DNA from: Lolium rigidum
Lineage: Eukaryota > Streptophyta > Magnoliopsida > Poales > Poaceae
Direction of reading: 5' to 3'
NCBI RefSeq assembly: GCF_022539505.1
Contig: NC_061514.1
Span: 336,891,090 to 336,955,089 of the forward strand
DNA: 64,000 bases
Position 1 is the stretch's first letter. Every line of letters starts with the position of its first letter. This document shows positions 22,590-34,817 of the stretch, piece after piece. Under the pieces are notes generated by a model. It searched no databases, was not told the origin of the DNA, and saw nothing but the letters and a program-made list of their open reading frames with translations. Position numbers and translations under genes: made by a program.

Positions 22590-22862
22590 GGCTGCTCATA
22601 GTGGGGAGTAACATAAGGTGGTGTCATGCATAAGTTACCAGTTCATGTTACTATCTTCATGGTGAAAAATAACTTTGAAGTGATATCATGCAAAGTCTCA
22701 TTTATTAATTTGTATACTCATTTTATCTTGGGGTGTGTGATGTTATGGTAACATAGCTAGTTACCACCACCCTCTCTTCCTTTATTTATTGGTATGCCAT
22801 GTCACCAAAATATCTTGGAGTGTGTGATGTTACTAGCTAAGTTACTCCCACTATGAGCAGTC
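22590..22862. mobile_element. Tourist-type (PIF/Harbinger) MITE, 273 bp
   Basis: The inverted termini are GGCTGCTCATAGTGGGGAGT on the left and, read inward from the right, GACTGCTCATAGTGGGAGT. The 3-bp direct repeat TTA flanks it at 22587-22589 and 22863-22865, the diagnostic Harbinger duplication. No coding capacity. Confidence 0.85.
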
Positions 22863-23005
22863 TTATAACATTGGCCAGCGTGATGTAAGTATTGACACAA
22901 TATCGTAGATCAAAGGCAAAAGTTGTAATTAATTAGAAATGCAGCTATTCATGAAATATATTTCCAAACATTATGGTCACATATAATATAAAAAATATGA
23001 AAATA

Positions 23006-23200
23006 CTCCCTATGTCCTAAAATATAAGGTGCGTTTTTTCGGATGTTTTTTATGCACAACTTTAACCGGTAATATATATATCAAACTATATGGATGCATA
23101 ATATATAAATGCTATTATTGCTATCGTCTTGCAGACCTCTTGCATTTTATATATATTTATACAAAAAATTGACATATCTACAAGTCATGGTCAAATTTAT
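23006..23200. mobile_element. Partial Stowaway-like MITE
   Basis: Starts TA-CTCCCTATGTCCTAAAATA, a Stowaway-type terminus. The opposite inverted end could not be located, so the element is truncated or heavily diverged. Confidence 0.35.
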
Positions 23201-24370
23201 AGGTTGTGGATCGGTCGTAATTTGCGTAATTTAAAGCAGCCTTGAAGTACTTGTTTTTCATCACGTAAAATATTAACACAAGTTTTTCCTCAATTCTAAA
23301 GTGGCTTGTTCTTTCATAGTTTCCCAAATCTTAAAACAATGTAAACTCCCGAAAAGGCATTGTGGTATCGTTTAATTTCAGTCATCCTACCCGCCTAATC
23401 CCGAACATGTATCGTTTAATCTCAGTCGTCTTTGTGTTTAGCTCAGGAAGATACCTCTTCGGGGGTTTGCATTGTTTTGAGATTTTGGGGTCTATGGAAG
23501 CACAAGCCGACGTTTCGGCGGATGTTTCCGCTACTTCGTCTATTATGGAAACTTTGTCAAAATTCGTTGTCGTAGCATGCAAACATATACAATAAATTTA
23601 ACCTTGGCACCTCAACTTCGAGTTAAGTCGAGCCGCCACCTAGACCGCATATGATCTCCATCTTCCATGTCCCCGTCCGGCAAATCGACATGTGCCACCC
23701 CCTCTACATGAGGAACCTGCGATGGGAGGGGGTGGGGACCCTGAACCTTCGGTTTGTGCTATAGTTAGGTCTTTGAAGTTAGGGTTTGGTAAACTATCAT
23801 CGCCACTATGGTGGTGATGGTGACACTTTGTGGAACAAAAATAAGGTTTCCCCAACTCCTCGTCCACCTCATCCTCGTCGGCGACGCTCTCGTTGGCAGT
23901 GTTGAGGAGGGGCCGTTGCTCCTTTGGAGTGGTGGATCTAGTTGTGATTTTCGTGTTTTGCAAGTAGTCTACTCATTTCGGTTCATTGGTTTCTTCTCGG
24001 ACTGTCGAGGTTTAGTCAGCTTCGGCTTTATCGCAGTGTTAATGAGATCCGGTACGGTCTCCATGGATCTATCTGGCCGGATCTTGGGTGGTCCTCTATT
24101 CCTCTTCGTTGCATTCTTCTCTAGGATGACGATTTGTTTCTTAGATTAATTTTGCCGGCGTCTTCTGGCTCCAGCCTGATCGACGACTTCTCGTTGTCGC
24201 ACCAACAATGTTTTTCTTGCTCCGACGTGGTTCAGAGTTCCGGAGGCACCATAGAGCTTTGCTCATGGCGCACAATCCGTGAGTGTAGAGGAAGATGGTG
24301 TTTCCCCCTAGGCATTTATGTGTAATTTTATTTTTATTTAAGAATGGTTTTGTAAGGGCCGATCTTAATA
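23201..24370. other. Unclassified sequence, possible retroposon 3' part
   Basis: Two short frames have no recognisable domains. The segment 24000-24360 has the composition of grass non-LTR element 3' regions. Nothing is firmly supported. Confidence 0.25.
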
Positions 24371-24426
24371 TACTCCCTAGGCTCATGAAATATGTCGGAG
24401 ATTTTATCTAAATTTAGATGTAAGTA

Positions 24427-24702
24427 CAGCTGGGCATGGGCTGGGTCGGGCTTGCACGTCGAGCTAGGTTTGGGCCTGATTTTGAAGCCCCAACGTCGGG
24501 TCGGGCCGAGCTTGCAGGAAACACAATTTAAGCCTAGTACGGGTCGGGCTTGTCGGTCCGGGATGGGATTTTGGCAGTTTGAGCCAGATTCGGGCCTAAT
24601 TTCTAAGCCCGAAGGTCGGGTTGGGCTCGGGCCTGGGAATTTCAGGTCGGGCTTTTTCAGGCCTGACCCGAAACACGGCCCAACCCGAGGAATGCCCAGG
24701 TG
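24427..24702. mobile_element. Small GC-rich DNA element inserted in a Stowaway-like sequence
   Basis: The termini CAGCTGGGCATGGG and (inverted) CACCTGGGCATTCC pair with each other. The 276-bp interior is rich in GGTCGGGCC-type repeats. It is flanked by nearly identical TAGATGTAAGTA (24415-24426) and TAGAATGTAAGTA (24703-24715). CAG termini fit a hAT-like MITE, but the direct repeats do not line up as a clean 8-bp duplication. The surrounding sequence starts TA-CTCCCTAGGCTCATG (24371), a Stowaway-like end. Confidence 0.45.
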
Positions 24703-24749
24703 TAGAATGTAAGTATTTAGATACATCTGAATTTTGATAATTCTTTGGC

Positions 24750-27700
24750 CTAAAAAAAAAGAAAAAAAAACTTCAGGTCAAGATCGGTGCCTAAAATGTA
24801 CTGCTTTGTGGATAGCAATGCATCGTGACTTCGAAAGTGAGTAATCTCATGGTTAGCTTTCATGAAATAGGGTTTCCTTTTGCTTGTTCAAGTCTACAAC
24901 CTACTCTTTTATATTGCATTATCCGAGCCGATGCAGACTAATGATCTCGGGAGTTCCTTGTACGGAAGGGAGAGAAATGGTCATCCTTCGTGATGTGTAT
25001 GCTGTTTGAGTATACTTTATATGACAGGTGTATCGTGTAGCCCAAGCTCATAGTGTTGTGGTGGCAGAAGGCAATGACTGATTCGGGCCATGGTTTTTTT
25101 ACAGGAAATGAGCCATATTATTCAGTCCCGAAAGCTGCATTTGTGCTTGAAAATTTGTACACATGTTACTGTTAGATGGTAACCTCCCTAGCTTAGAGTT
25201 CAGACCGAGAGCTCGTGACGAGCACGTATGCTGTTTGAGTATATTTTGTGCTGTATGATGACAGGTGAATCGTCTAGCAAGTGAAGATTGTAGAAAGGAT
25301 ATATGACAAGCAAGCGAGTTATGGCTATCTTCAAGGAAATTTCACAGGCTTGAGTGACCCTGACATGAATTACGGTACTTATCGGAATCCAGAACCAGCT
25401 TTTTCGAAAAAAACTGCTCGACCATCCAGGTAAAATAAAGGATCGCCTTTGGTGTCCATCTTTTTCTTAAGTAACCGACCGTCCGAGATGATGGAGTGAT
25501 GTGATGGCCATGTTACGGATAATTAGTTAAATGCTCGTGCGTTGCGACGGAATATATATTGGTTAAGGTTTTAGCCTTTCTAAATGCATCCCAGCTGGTG
25601 TTGTGTGTTAAACTTGATGATTCAAGTACTTAAATTAAATCCATTCAAATGCATTTTCTCTAGATGAAGAAACTAAATTCTTCAAAAAGAAGAAATTCCT
25701 GTTTGGCTTTTGAGTCGAATAAGACCAGCTTGGATGCATTCAGAAAGGCTAAAAACCTGATCAATATCGTGGAAAGAACTAACAAGACAACAAGGAAGAA
25801 CTATCATTGTTCTCTCATGCACCAAAAACCATCTCAATACATATTAGTCTGGGCACAACAAAGAGGAGGCACAACTGCTGATATTTGACAGAAAATTAGC
25901 ATATCTTCTGAAAGGTAGGTGACTGATGCACTACTGCCACTATTGTTGTTGCTTTTCAGTTCGAACCTTCTTCTTCTTCCTAGATTTCTCTACCGACGTT
26001 TATAGCCTATCAAAGGTTGTGTTGCTTTCTGTACCACGTACCTAACACGCTTGAGTGGCACATGTTGCTTTCGTCCCTTCTCTTTTGCTTGTGTTTGGAT
26101 GTTCACTCCATGCTATGTTGGCCTACAGGATCCTTGCCTGATGAGGTTCTTTGATGTGCAAGCCGCAAGCGGACCTAGATAGTCTTCCGATAAGAACCTA
26201 GAATTTCATTGCTGCTCCTACTCGTATGAAAATGACATTTTCAAAACTGGCATGCAACATTTCACCAGAGATGAAAACTATGGCCTAACAGCATAAGTAG
26301 TAAAGATAGAATCCACATATTTCATATAACATCAATATTAACACAATTCTACGAGGCCACATTGGTATGGTTTTGCATATGCATCCATGGCTTAGTTTAG
26401 CCGAGGTAAATTACAATTGCATTCTTGTTCTTTCTCTCGAAATGCAATGGATGAGGCATTTGTCATCTACTTGAATCAATCCTCTAGTAACTTGATACAG
26501 GAAATTTTAGTAAACCTGGTAAAATCTTCTAGGTTTAACCCCACAATTGAGTGACTTCGACATGTTGACAGGTACTCAACTGGAGTGGCCTCATGCCTAG
26601 CTAACTTGTCTACGGTATTGAGAGCATATTAATGGCATTAATAAAAGGAAAATGTTTGCAAAAGAAATACCTGCAGATATTCTAATGCTAGGAGTAAGAC
26701 TTCCAAAACCTGGTTTCTCTTTCTCCAACTTTCGATGTTCACCAAGCAAACTCAGCGTGAAATCTTCCGCACTGGAGTTTATTCATTTATTTGTTAGTGA
26801 AAAGGTCATTTTGCATACGGACAACATACAACACAAACCGCAGAGAACACCGCCACACAGGACTGGTATATTATTCCCAGTTTTGTTAAACCAGTGTGAA
26901 GTAAGCACAACATATTTGTTTCCCTTCCCCATATCATTGCATGTTGGTGATATAAATAAGAATATAATAGAACTAAATCCGGAAATTAAATTTGGCTCCC
27001 GGGTGCATATGCTCCCTCTACCAAAAAATTATAATTGAAAGTGTCCAAAAAAATTTGCAAAAAATTATAATTGCATATGCTCCGGGAGTACATGCTACAT
27101 AATATATGTGAGTTCTCCAAGTTTCATGAAAAACCAATATTTTTTTGGTCTATGTAAAAAATAGAAAATTTATCTTGTGAACAGTCTTATTCTCAGCATG
27201 TCATACAAATAACAGTAAACCACTAATTCTTTCGAAACTCTTGAGGATGGAAACTTGGTTTATAGTAGCAGATACTTTTTTATCAGCAGGCACACTCCAA
27301 TAGCTAAATACATGATTTTACCAGAGTATCAAGCACATACCAAAGATAATGATCCTTTAATTCAGGTAGCTGCTTCAGCTAAAAAAAACTCCTAGTTTTG
27401 TGAATTGCACAATTTGAGCACAAAAAGATTCGGACATGACGCCCATCCATGTTTCTTTGATGTCCTAAACAATGACCACAACTCTCTCTTTTTTTTTTTG
27501 CATCCCTGAGTAGCGCAAATTCCCTATCACCAAGAACAAAAAATTGAGAAATACTGATGACTTGCAAAAGCAATACAAATATGGCATGCCAACCACTTCA
27601 AGAACAAATGTGGCGAATAGTATTACCTACTAAAACTGGTCAAGCAAGAGTGGAAAAAGCTTCTTAAGCTATTATCAACATGGCGCAATGCCACCTCCCA

Positions 27701-28059
27701 AAAGTCCAGGACGAGGTGCAGAATGGTCTTTTTTATATGAAATGCAGAATGATCTGGATAGAAACAATATAATAAAAAAGACCATCAGAGAAGTTTTGCT
27801 ACTATCGTACGACCTTAAATCTTTTAATTAACAAATATGTATGGGCACATGCAATGTTCTTTTTGGGTCCAAAACTGTAATAAGTACAATTGTCACGGGA
27901 AGATCAGTCTATCTCCTTATATCTAACAACTCAAAGCTCGCACAGTATGTATCACAACACCAAAAACGAAATTACAACACAAACAACAAAACTGCAGTAT
28001 AGATTGCTTATTCTCTTTCTTTTGACAGAAGACTATTAGGTGCAAGAAGATAGAAACTC
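24750..28059. other. AT-rich intergenic sequence
   Basis: About 3.3 kb without a supported gene. A 128-residue open frame at 26652-27038 has no recognisable domain. Two copies of a GCATATGCTCC-type motif around 27005 and 27075 hint at an old MITE terminus. Confidence 0.3.
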
Positions 28060-28089
28060 CAAAAGACTGAATCCTTGCCATTGAAATAT

Positions 28090-28440
28090 AATAAGTATAT
28101 AATAACTGTGAATGTGTCTAGGGTTGAGCCGTGTCCTCTTTCTAATCCGGGTTACGTGTTATATATTGTGTACAAAAGCCCTACACGTGGCATATAAATT
28201 GTTGTATTATACTAGGTATAGTACTACTCTATACTAGCACACAACGTATCATATTACATAGCTTAACACACTCCCTTAATCTAAACCTCTTACCTGCAAA
28301 AAAATCTAAACCTCTAGAGAAGTTGAGATTACGCCTAAACTCAGCTAGGTCCTTGACACCTAAGGTTTTGAGAAACTCGTCTGCAACCTGATCTTTTGTA
28401 AAAATAAACTTGATGTTAAGAAGTTTCTCAGATAGTTGTC
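28090..28440 (-). mobile_element. Copia remnant: RNase H tail, polypurine tract and part of an LTR
   Basis: On the minus strand, 28435 down to about 28316 encodes LNIKFIFTKDQVADEFLK followed by LAEFRRNLNFSRGLD. This is the C-terminal end of Copia RNase H, where KDQ.AD is diagnostic. A purine-rich stretch ending GGGAGTG precedes TGTTAAGC (28261-28268), the probable start of the 3' LTR, which runs left to an unclear end. A 12-bp segment (ATCTAAACCTCT) is duplicated at 28280-28291 and 28304-28315 between the coding tail and the polypurine tract, a small repair-type filler. Confidence 0.65.
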
Positions 28441-28624
28441 AGAATCGTGATTCTATTATACGATTATACGACTTTACGACATGTTCCTTGCCTCCCTCAC
28501 GAAAGTTATTTTGAGTGGTCTAATAACACTGTACCCTATGGTAGAAAGTGCTTCTTGTGCGGACATAGTGTGTTGCCAGTGTGTTGCCAGTTTTGCTAAT
28601 CTCATGAAATATGAAAATTCTATA

Positions 28625-28671
28625 CTCCCTATACATCCATATTAGCGATAATTAATATGGATCGGAGAGAG
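28625..28671. mobile_element. Second mini-Stowaway, 47 bp, palindromic
   Basis: Starts CTCCCTATACATCCATATTA and ends in its inverted partner ATATGGATCGGAGAGAG, with TA on both sides (28623-28624, 28672-28673). As with the unit at 2662..2707, there is essentially no interior between the two inverted repeats. Confidence 0.55.
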
Positions 28672-28814
28672 TACTATTCTTCCCCACGTTGGCAGTGATA
28701 TAGACCAAAACGACTGCAATGCTAAAAGCCAGCCACGTTGTGTCAAAACGAAATACACGTGGCACGCTGAAGTGCGCCTTTTTATCTAGTTATTATTATT
28801 AGGAGCATCCGGAG

Positions 28815-28998
28815 GGTTATGATATTGCTTCTAAAAACTTGAGTCATAGTTTTGACTCTTCCATGCAGGGTTATAAGGGGTTCTAGCAATAAAGTCTACA
28901 TCCTCTACAATAGTGTTGGTGATTGCATTAATCTGGGCTTGTTCTTTGCATGTAATTAAAGTGATAAGCTCATCTACCTTTGTAGTACGTTCTTTATT
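28815..28998 (-). pseudogene. Athila-type gag, 3' part (left of the CACTA insertion)
   Basis: The minus-strand frame reads KERTTKVDELITLITCKEQ and later VDFIARTPYNPAWKSQNY. The YNPAWK segment is typical of Athila-type gag proteins downstream of the capsid region. The frame is cut at 28998 by the CACTA terminus and resumes at 54184 on the other side, showing that both pieces were one gene. The left end is lost near 28815. Confidence 0.75.
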
Positions 28999-29572
28999 CA
29001 CTACTAGAAAAACGCCTATAGGTGGAAGTGGTACTGCCGGCCCACCATTATTTTCATGCGCCGGTGGCAAGTGGTGCCGGCGCATGATACGTCCAATTTG
29101 CATCACTATTTTATATCATAATTTGCTGTTATTCATTGATATATTTCATATTGGGACACAATACTTATGTTATTTCATCTATTTTGCATGTTTCATCATT
29201 ATTGGAGGATCGAACGCCGGAGCCAGGATTCTGCTGGAAAAAGCACCGTCAAAACGCAATATTTCGGAAGATCAACTCGTGGAAGGAAATTATACCACAA
29301 ATCCTATTTTTCAAGATGACGAAGGAAGCCCGAAGGAGGAGCCGAGAGGAGCCGGGGTGGGCCCACACCCTAGGGCGGCGCGGCCCGAGGCCCCGGCCGC
29401 GCCGCCATGTGGTGTGAGGGGCCCACGACCCCTTTCGCCTCCTTTTCTTCGCCAAACCCTTCGTCCCGAAGACCTAAGCGCAGAGAATCCTCCAGGAGTG
29501 GCTGAAGCGCCTTCGCGGGGCGGAGAAGACCAGAGAGAAAAGAGCTCTCCGACAAGGATCCGTCAGCTCTCC

Positions 29573-29672
29573 NNNNNNNNNNNNNNNNNNNNNNNNNNNN
29601 NNNNNNNNNNNNNNNNNNNNNNNNNNNNNNNNNNNNNNNNNNNNNNNNNNNNNNNNNNNNNNNNNNNNNNNN
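29573..29672. other. Assembly gap (100 Ns)
   Basis: Exactly 100 Ns, a conventional filler for a gap of unknown length. It falls within the 5' LTR of the surrounding element, so the missing sequence should include the rest of that LTR, the primer site and probably gag-pol. Confidence 0.97.
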
Positions 29673-30588
29673 TTAATCAACTTTCATTAATAATTCTCTT
29701 CACATGTTTTGCTCTGATTCATCAGCAAGCAACTTAATTTTGCAATAGACACTCCTCCGTGGTATGAGATTGTTGGAAGGCACCCGAGGATTCGGTTAGC
29801 CATGGCTTGTGTAAGCAAAGGTTGGGGGAGTGTCACCCTTAAATAAACTAAAATACATGTGCAAACAAAAGAGAAGAGGGATGATCTACCTTGCTTGGTA
29901 GAGATAACGTCCTTCATGGGAGCCGCTCTTTGGAGGTTTGTTTGGCAAGGGGGATTAGAGTACCCGCTACCGGTCGTTGACAACAACAAACACCTCCCAA
30001 AACTTTACTTTTATTCTCTTTATATGATTTCAAAGCTGAAAAAGCTCTAGCACATGATTTAATCCTCGCTTCCCTCTCGTGAAGGGCCTGTCTTTTACTT
30101 CATGTTGAGTCAGTAAACCTATTTCCCTCCATCTCAAGCAAGCATTTGAGTTGTTGTGATCAAACTATTATATTGTGATTTGCTTCATCATGTCTTTACT
30201 CTTTCTTGTTTAGTACAAGTTTTACCCTGAATGAATATAGCTTTGAAGTCATCAATGATTAATATGATTGAGTATGCAAGTTTACCATCAGCTGTTAATA
30301 TGAGAGCATCGCTCAATAGATGAATATAATTTGTTAAATGTTCTCTGACCAAGAACAAAGTTTGCCATCACCAACTATGATTCCTTATGCACCTTTATTT
30401 GTGATTACCTTATACTTGTTTCAAGTTGAGTTATATGAGGAAGTTGTTTACTATAATGTCTTGTGTGAATGAATATGATGCTTCTTGTCCGTATTTTATT
30501 TATCGACTCTTCACTCCATAAACATGTGGACTTGTTTACCGAGTTCAGTTTCGCTTGGGGACAAGCGAAGTCTAAGCTTGGGGGGAGT

Positions 30589-32100
30589 TGATACGTCCAA
30601 TTTGCATCACTATTTTATATCATAATTTGTTGTTATTCATTGATATATTTCATATTGGGACACAATACTTATGTTATTTCATCTATTTTGCATGTTTCAT
30701 CATTATTGGAGGATCGAACGCCAGGAGCCAGGATTCTGCTGGAAAAAGCACCGTCGAACGCAATATTTCGGAAGATCAAGCTGTGGAAGGAAATTATACC
30801 AAAAATCCTATTTTTCAAGATGACGAAGGAAGCCGAAAGGAGGAGCCGGGAGGAGCCAGTGGTGGGCCCACACCCTAGGGCGGCGCGGCCCGAGCCCTGG
30901 CCGCGCCGCCATGTGGTGTGAGGGGCCCACGACCCCTTTCGCCTCCTTTTCTTCGCCAAACCCTTCGTCCCGAAGACCTAAGCCACAGAGGAATCCTCAC
31001 GAAGGGTTACAGCCGCCTCTGCGGGGCGGAGAAGACCAGAGAGAAAAGAGCTCTCCGGCGGGCAGGGAATCCGCCGGGAAATTCCCTCCCGGAGGGGGAA
31101 ATCGACGCCATCGTCACCGCCATCGAGCTGGACATCATCTTCATCACCATCATCATCATCTCCACCATCATCACCGCCATCTCCTCCGCAGCACCTCGTC
31201 ACCGCCGTAGCAATTTGGGTTTGATCTTGATTGTTTGATAGGGAAACTCTCCCGGTATCTATTCATACTTGTTGTTGATGCTATTGAGTGAAACCATTGA
31301 ACCAAGTTTATGTTCAGATTGTTATTCATCATCATATCACCTCTGATCATGTTCCATATGATGTCTCGTGAGTAGTTCGTTTAGTTCTTGAGGACATGGG
31401 TGAAGTCTAATTGTTAGTAGTGAACTATGGTTGAGTAATATTCAATGTTATGATATTTAAGTTGTGGTGTTATTCTTCTAGTGGTGTCGTGTGAACGTCG
31501 ACTACACGACACTTCACCATTTATGGGCCTAGGGAATGCATCTTGTACTCGTTTGTCAATTGCGGGGTTGCCGGAGTGACGAAACCTGAACCCGTTGGTA
31601 TATCGATGCGGGAGGGATAGCAGGGATCTAGAGTTTAAGGCTGTTGTTAGATTTATCTTAATTACTTTCTTGTAGTTGCGGATGCTTGCAAGGGGTATAA
31701 TCACAAGTATGTATTAGTCCTAGGAAGGGCGGTACATTAGCACAGGTTCACCCACACAACACTTATCAAAACAATGAAGATTAATCAGGCTGTATGTAGC
31801 GAAAGCACTAGACTAAAATCCCGTGTGTCCTCGAGAACGTTTGGTCATTATAAGTAAACAAACCGGCTTGTCCTTTGTGCTAAAAAGGATTGGGCCACTC
31901 GCTGCAATTATTTCTCTCGCATTTTACTTACTCGTACTTATTTCATCTGTCACATCAAAACCCCCTGAATACTTGTCTGTGAGCATTTACAGTGAAACCT
32001 TCATCGAAACTGCTTGTCAACACCTTCTGCTCCTCGTTGGGATCGACATTCGTACTTATCGAAGATACTACGATACACCCCCTATACTTGTGGGTCATCA
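30589..32100 (+). repeat. 3' LTR, 1512 bp
   Basis: Runs from TGATACGTCC to GGGTCATCA and has the same length as the LTR at 48918..50429. It contains a strong GC-rich hairpin (30863-30928) and a CAT/ATC trinucleotide run (31133-31190). Confidence 0.92.
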
Positions 32101-32105
32101 GCGCA

Positions 32106-32859
32106 CCCAGTTGTCGTCGCGCCGGCGATGATCCCCTACTGCCGGCGCACCAGCCAAGAAGATGTGCCTAGGATAATTCCTGGCCTGGGCTCGCCCAATC
32201 CGGACCAGGCCCAAGAATTACTGCTGGCGCACCAGGCCAGGGGCGCGCCCCTGGCCTGGTGCGCCGGCAGTAATTCTTGGGTCTGGCCCGCACCAGATAC
32301 AGCCGGATGGGCTATATACTGCCGGCGCACCCACAGCCTGGTGCGTCGGCAGTAACCTGGGCAGTTATTTCTACCACCAACCAGCACTCACACCCCACTA
32401 CTCCACTCCTCCCACACAACCCGAGCCTTCTCCCAACCCAGCTAGTTTTTGCCCCTTTCGAACCCAAATTTGGCCAATTTGATTAAAGAAAATAATATTT
32501 TTTGAGCAAATCTTTCCTTCCTACATGCATCTCCCACGTCCCTATGTAGATCTAGATCTATCTATCCCGCATGACCGCTCAATCTAGATCTAGATCTAGA
32601 TCTAGAAAGTCGGAATCCATACGTCGTGGTCGCGGCGTGACGTCTCGATCTCGTCTACTAATATATCAACCAATAGGTGATTAATGAACAAATTGAGGAA
32701 TGAAATCGTCGTATATTGGAAATTTGAAGCAAATCTCGTGTGTGGCATATATGTTGTGTTTGTGCTTGTGTGTCGGCGTTGAACGTTGCGCCGAAATGTT
32801 CATTCGTTAAGTTTCCTTTTCGGCACATTTCTGGCGCCCCTATGTCCTACTGTGTAGGA
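32106..32859 (+). mobile_element. CACTA subterminal segment
   Basis: Part of the CACTA element between two insertions. It contains several copies of TACTGCCGGCGCACC-like repeats in both orientations (32138-32356), the presumed transposase-binding subterminal repeats, and a (CTAGAT)n run at about 32581-32607. No coding sequence. Confidence 0.7.
32211..32280. repeat. 70-bp palindrome in the CACTA subterminal region
   Basis: From CCAAGAATTACTG to CAGTAATTCTTGG the two 35-base halves are reverse complements with one mismatch and no spacer, centred on GGGCGCGCCC. Each arm contains one GGCGCACC subterminal repeat. Confidence 0.9.
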
Positions 32860-34457
32860 TGATACGTCTCCAACGTATCGATAATTTCTTGTGTTCCATG
32901 CCACATTATTGATGTTATCTACATGTTTTATGCACACTTTATGTCATATTCGTGCATTTTCTGGAACTAACCTATTAACAAGATGCCGAAGTGCCGATTG
33001 CTCGTTTTCTGCTGTTTTTGGTTTCGAAATCCTAGTAAAGAAATATTCTCGGAATTGGACGAAATAAAAGCCCAGGGGCCTATTTTCTCACGAAGCTTCC
33101 GGAAGTCCGAAGACGAAACGAAGTGGGGCCACAGGGGAGCCAAACCCTAGGGCGGCGCGGCCCCCTTGGCCGCGCCGCCCGTCATCCGGGGCCCCTGTGC
33201 CCCCTCTCGACTTGCCCTTCCGCCTACTTAAAGCCTCCGTGACGAAACTTCCAGTACCGAGAGCCACGATACGGAAAACCTTACTGGGACGCCGTCGCCG
33301 CCGATCCCATCTCGGGGGATCCTGGAGATCGCCTCCGGCACCCCGCCGGAGAGGGGAATCATCTCCCGGAGGACTCTACACCGCCATGGTCGCCTCCGGA
33401 GTGATGAGTGAGTAGTCTACCCCTGGACTATGGGTCCATAGCAGTAGCTAGATGGTTGTCTTCTCCCCATTGTGCTATCATTGTCGGATCTTGTGAGCTG
33501 CCTATCATGATCAAGATCATCTATATGTAATTCTATATGTTGCGTTTGTTGGGATCCGATGAATAGAGAATACTTGTTATGTTGATTATCAAAGTTATGC
33601 TTATGTGTTATTTATGATCTTGCATGCTCTCCGTTACTAGTAGATGCTCTGGCCAAGTAGATGCTTGTAACTCCAAGAGGAGTACTTATGCTCGATAGTG
33701 GGTTCATGCCTGCATTGACACTGGGACAAGGATGAGAAAGTTCTAAGGTTGTGTTGTGTCTGTTGCCACTAGGGATAAAACATTGATGCTATGTCTAAGG
33801 ATGTAGTTGTTGATTACATTACGCACCATACTTAATGCAATTGTCTCGTTGCTTTGCAACTTAATACTGGAGGGGGTTCGGATGATAACTCTGAAGGTGG
33901 ACTTTTTAGGCATAGATGCGGTTGGATGGCGGTCTATGTACTTTGTCGTAATGCCCAATTAAATCTCACTATACTCATCATGATATGTATGTGCATTGTC
34001 ATGCTCTCTTTATTTGTCAATTGCCCAACTGTAATTTGTTCACCCAACATGCTGTTCGTCTTATGGGAGAGACACCTCTAGTGAACTGTGGACCCCGGTC
34101 CAATTCTCTTTACTCGAAATACAATCTATCGCAATACTTGTTTTTACTGTTTTCTCTCGCAAACAATCATCTTCCACACAATACGGTTAATCCTTTGTTA
34201 CAGCAAGCCGGTGAGATTGACAACCTCACTATTTCGTTGGGGCAAAGTACTTTGGTTGTGTTGTGCAGGTTCCACGTTGGCGCCGGAATCTCCGGTGTTG
34301 CGCCGCACTACATCCCGCCGCCATCAACCTTCAACGTGCTTCTTGGCTCCTCCTGGTTCGATAAACCTTGGTTTCTTTCTGAGGGAAAACTTGCTGCTGT
34401 GCTCATCATACCTTCCTCTTGGGGTTGCCCAACGAACGTGTGAAATACACGCCATCA
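32860..34457 (+). mobile_element. Solo LTR A, 1598 bp
   Basis: Starts TGATACGTCTCCAACG and ends ACACGCCATCA, flanked by the 5-bp duplication TAGGA (32855-32859, 34458-34462). There is no interior or second LTR, so the element was reduced by LTR-LTR recombination. It contains a GGCGGCGCGGCC hairpin (33151-33179) followed by a CTACTTAAAG TATA-like motif. Confidence 0.92.
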
Positions 34458-34817
34458 TAGGAAGGTCATTGATACGTCTCCGACGTATCGATAATTTCTT
34501 ATGTTCCATGTCACATTATTGATGATATCTACATGTTTTATGCATACTTTATGTCATATTTATGCATTTTCCGGCACTAACCTATTGACGAGATGCCGAA
34601 GAGCCAGTTGTTGTTTTCTGCTGTTTTTGGTTTCGAAATCCTAGTAAGGAAATATTCTCGGAATTGGACGAAATCAACGCCCAGGGGCCTATTTTGCCAC
34701 GAAGCATCCAGAAGACCGAAGAGAAGACGAAGTGGGGCCACGGGGCGCCGCCACACTAGGGCGGCGCGACCCAGGGGGGGCCGCGCGGCCCTAGCGTGTG
34801 GGGCCCCCGTGACGCGC

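Larger units (their letters stand above)
29085..32100 (+). mobile_element. Athila-type LTR element (family TGATACGTCCAATTTGC), interior mostly lost to a gap
   Basis: Bounded by 5-bp duplications GCGCA (29080-29084 and 32101-32105), so both outer ends are original. The 5' LTR starts at 29085 and is cut at 29572 by a run of 100 Ns. The 3' LTR is complete (30589..32100). Between gap and 3' LTR only about 0.9 kb of noncoding 3' interior remains. The polypurine region TCTAAGCTTGGGGGGAGT lies directly before the LTR. It inserted 86 bases inside the CACTA terminus. Confidence 0.9.

Noticed and set aside
24427..24702. Clean hAT target-site duplication
   Set aside because: The 8 bases directly outside the two termini differ; the similar 12-13-bp flanks are offset, so the class cannot be fixed.
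31133..31190. CAT/ATC trinucleotide run as a possible His-rich protein or CRISPR-like array
   Set aside because: It is a simple microsatellite inside an LTR, present also at 49452-49505; no spacer-repeat structure exists.
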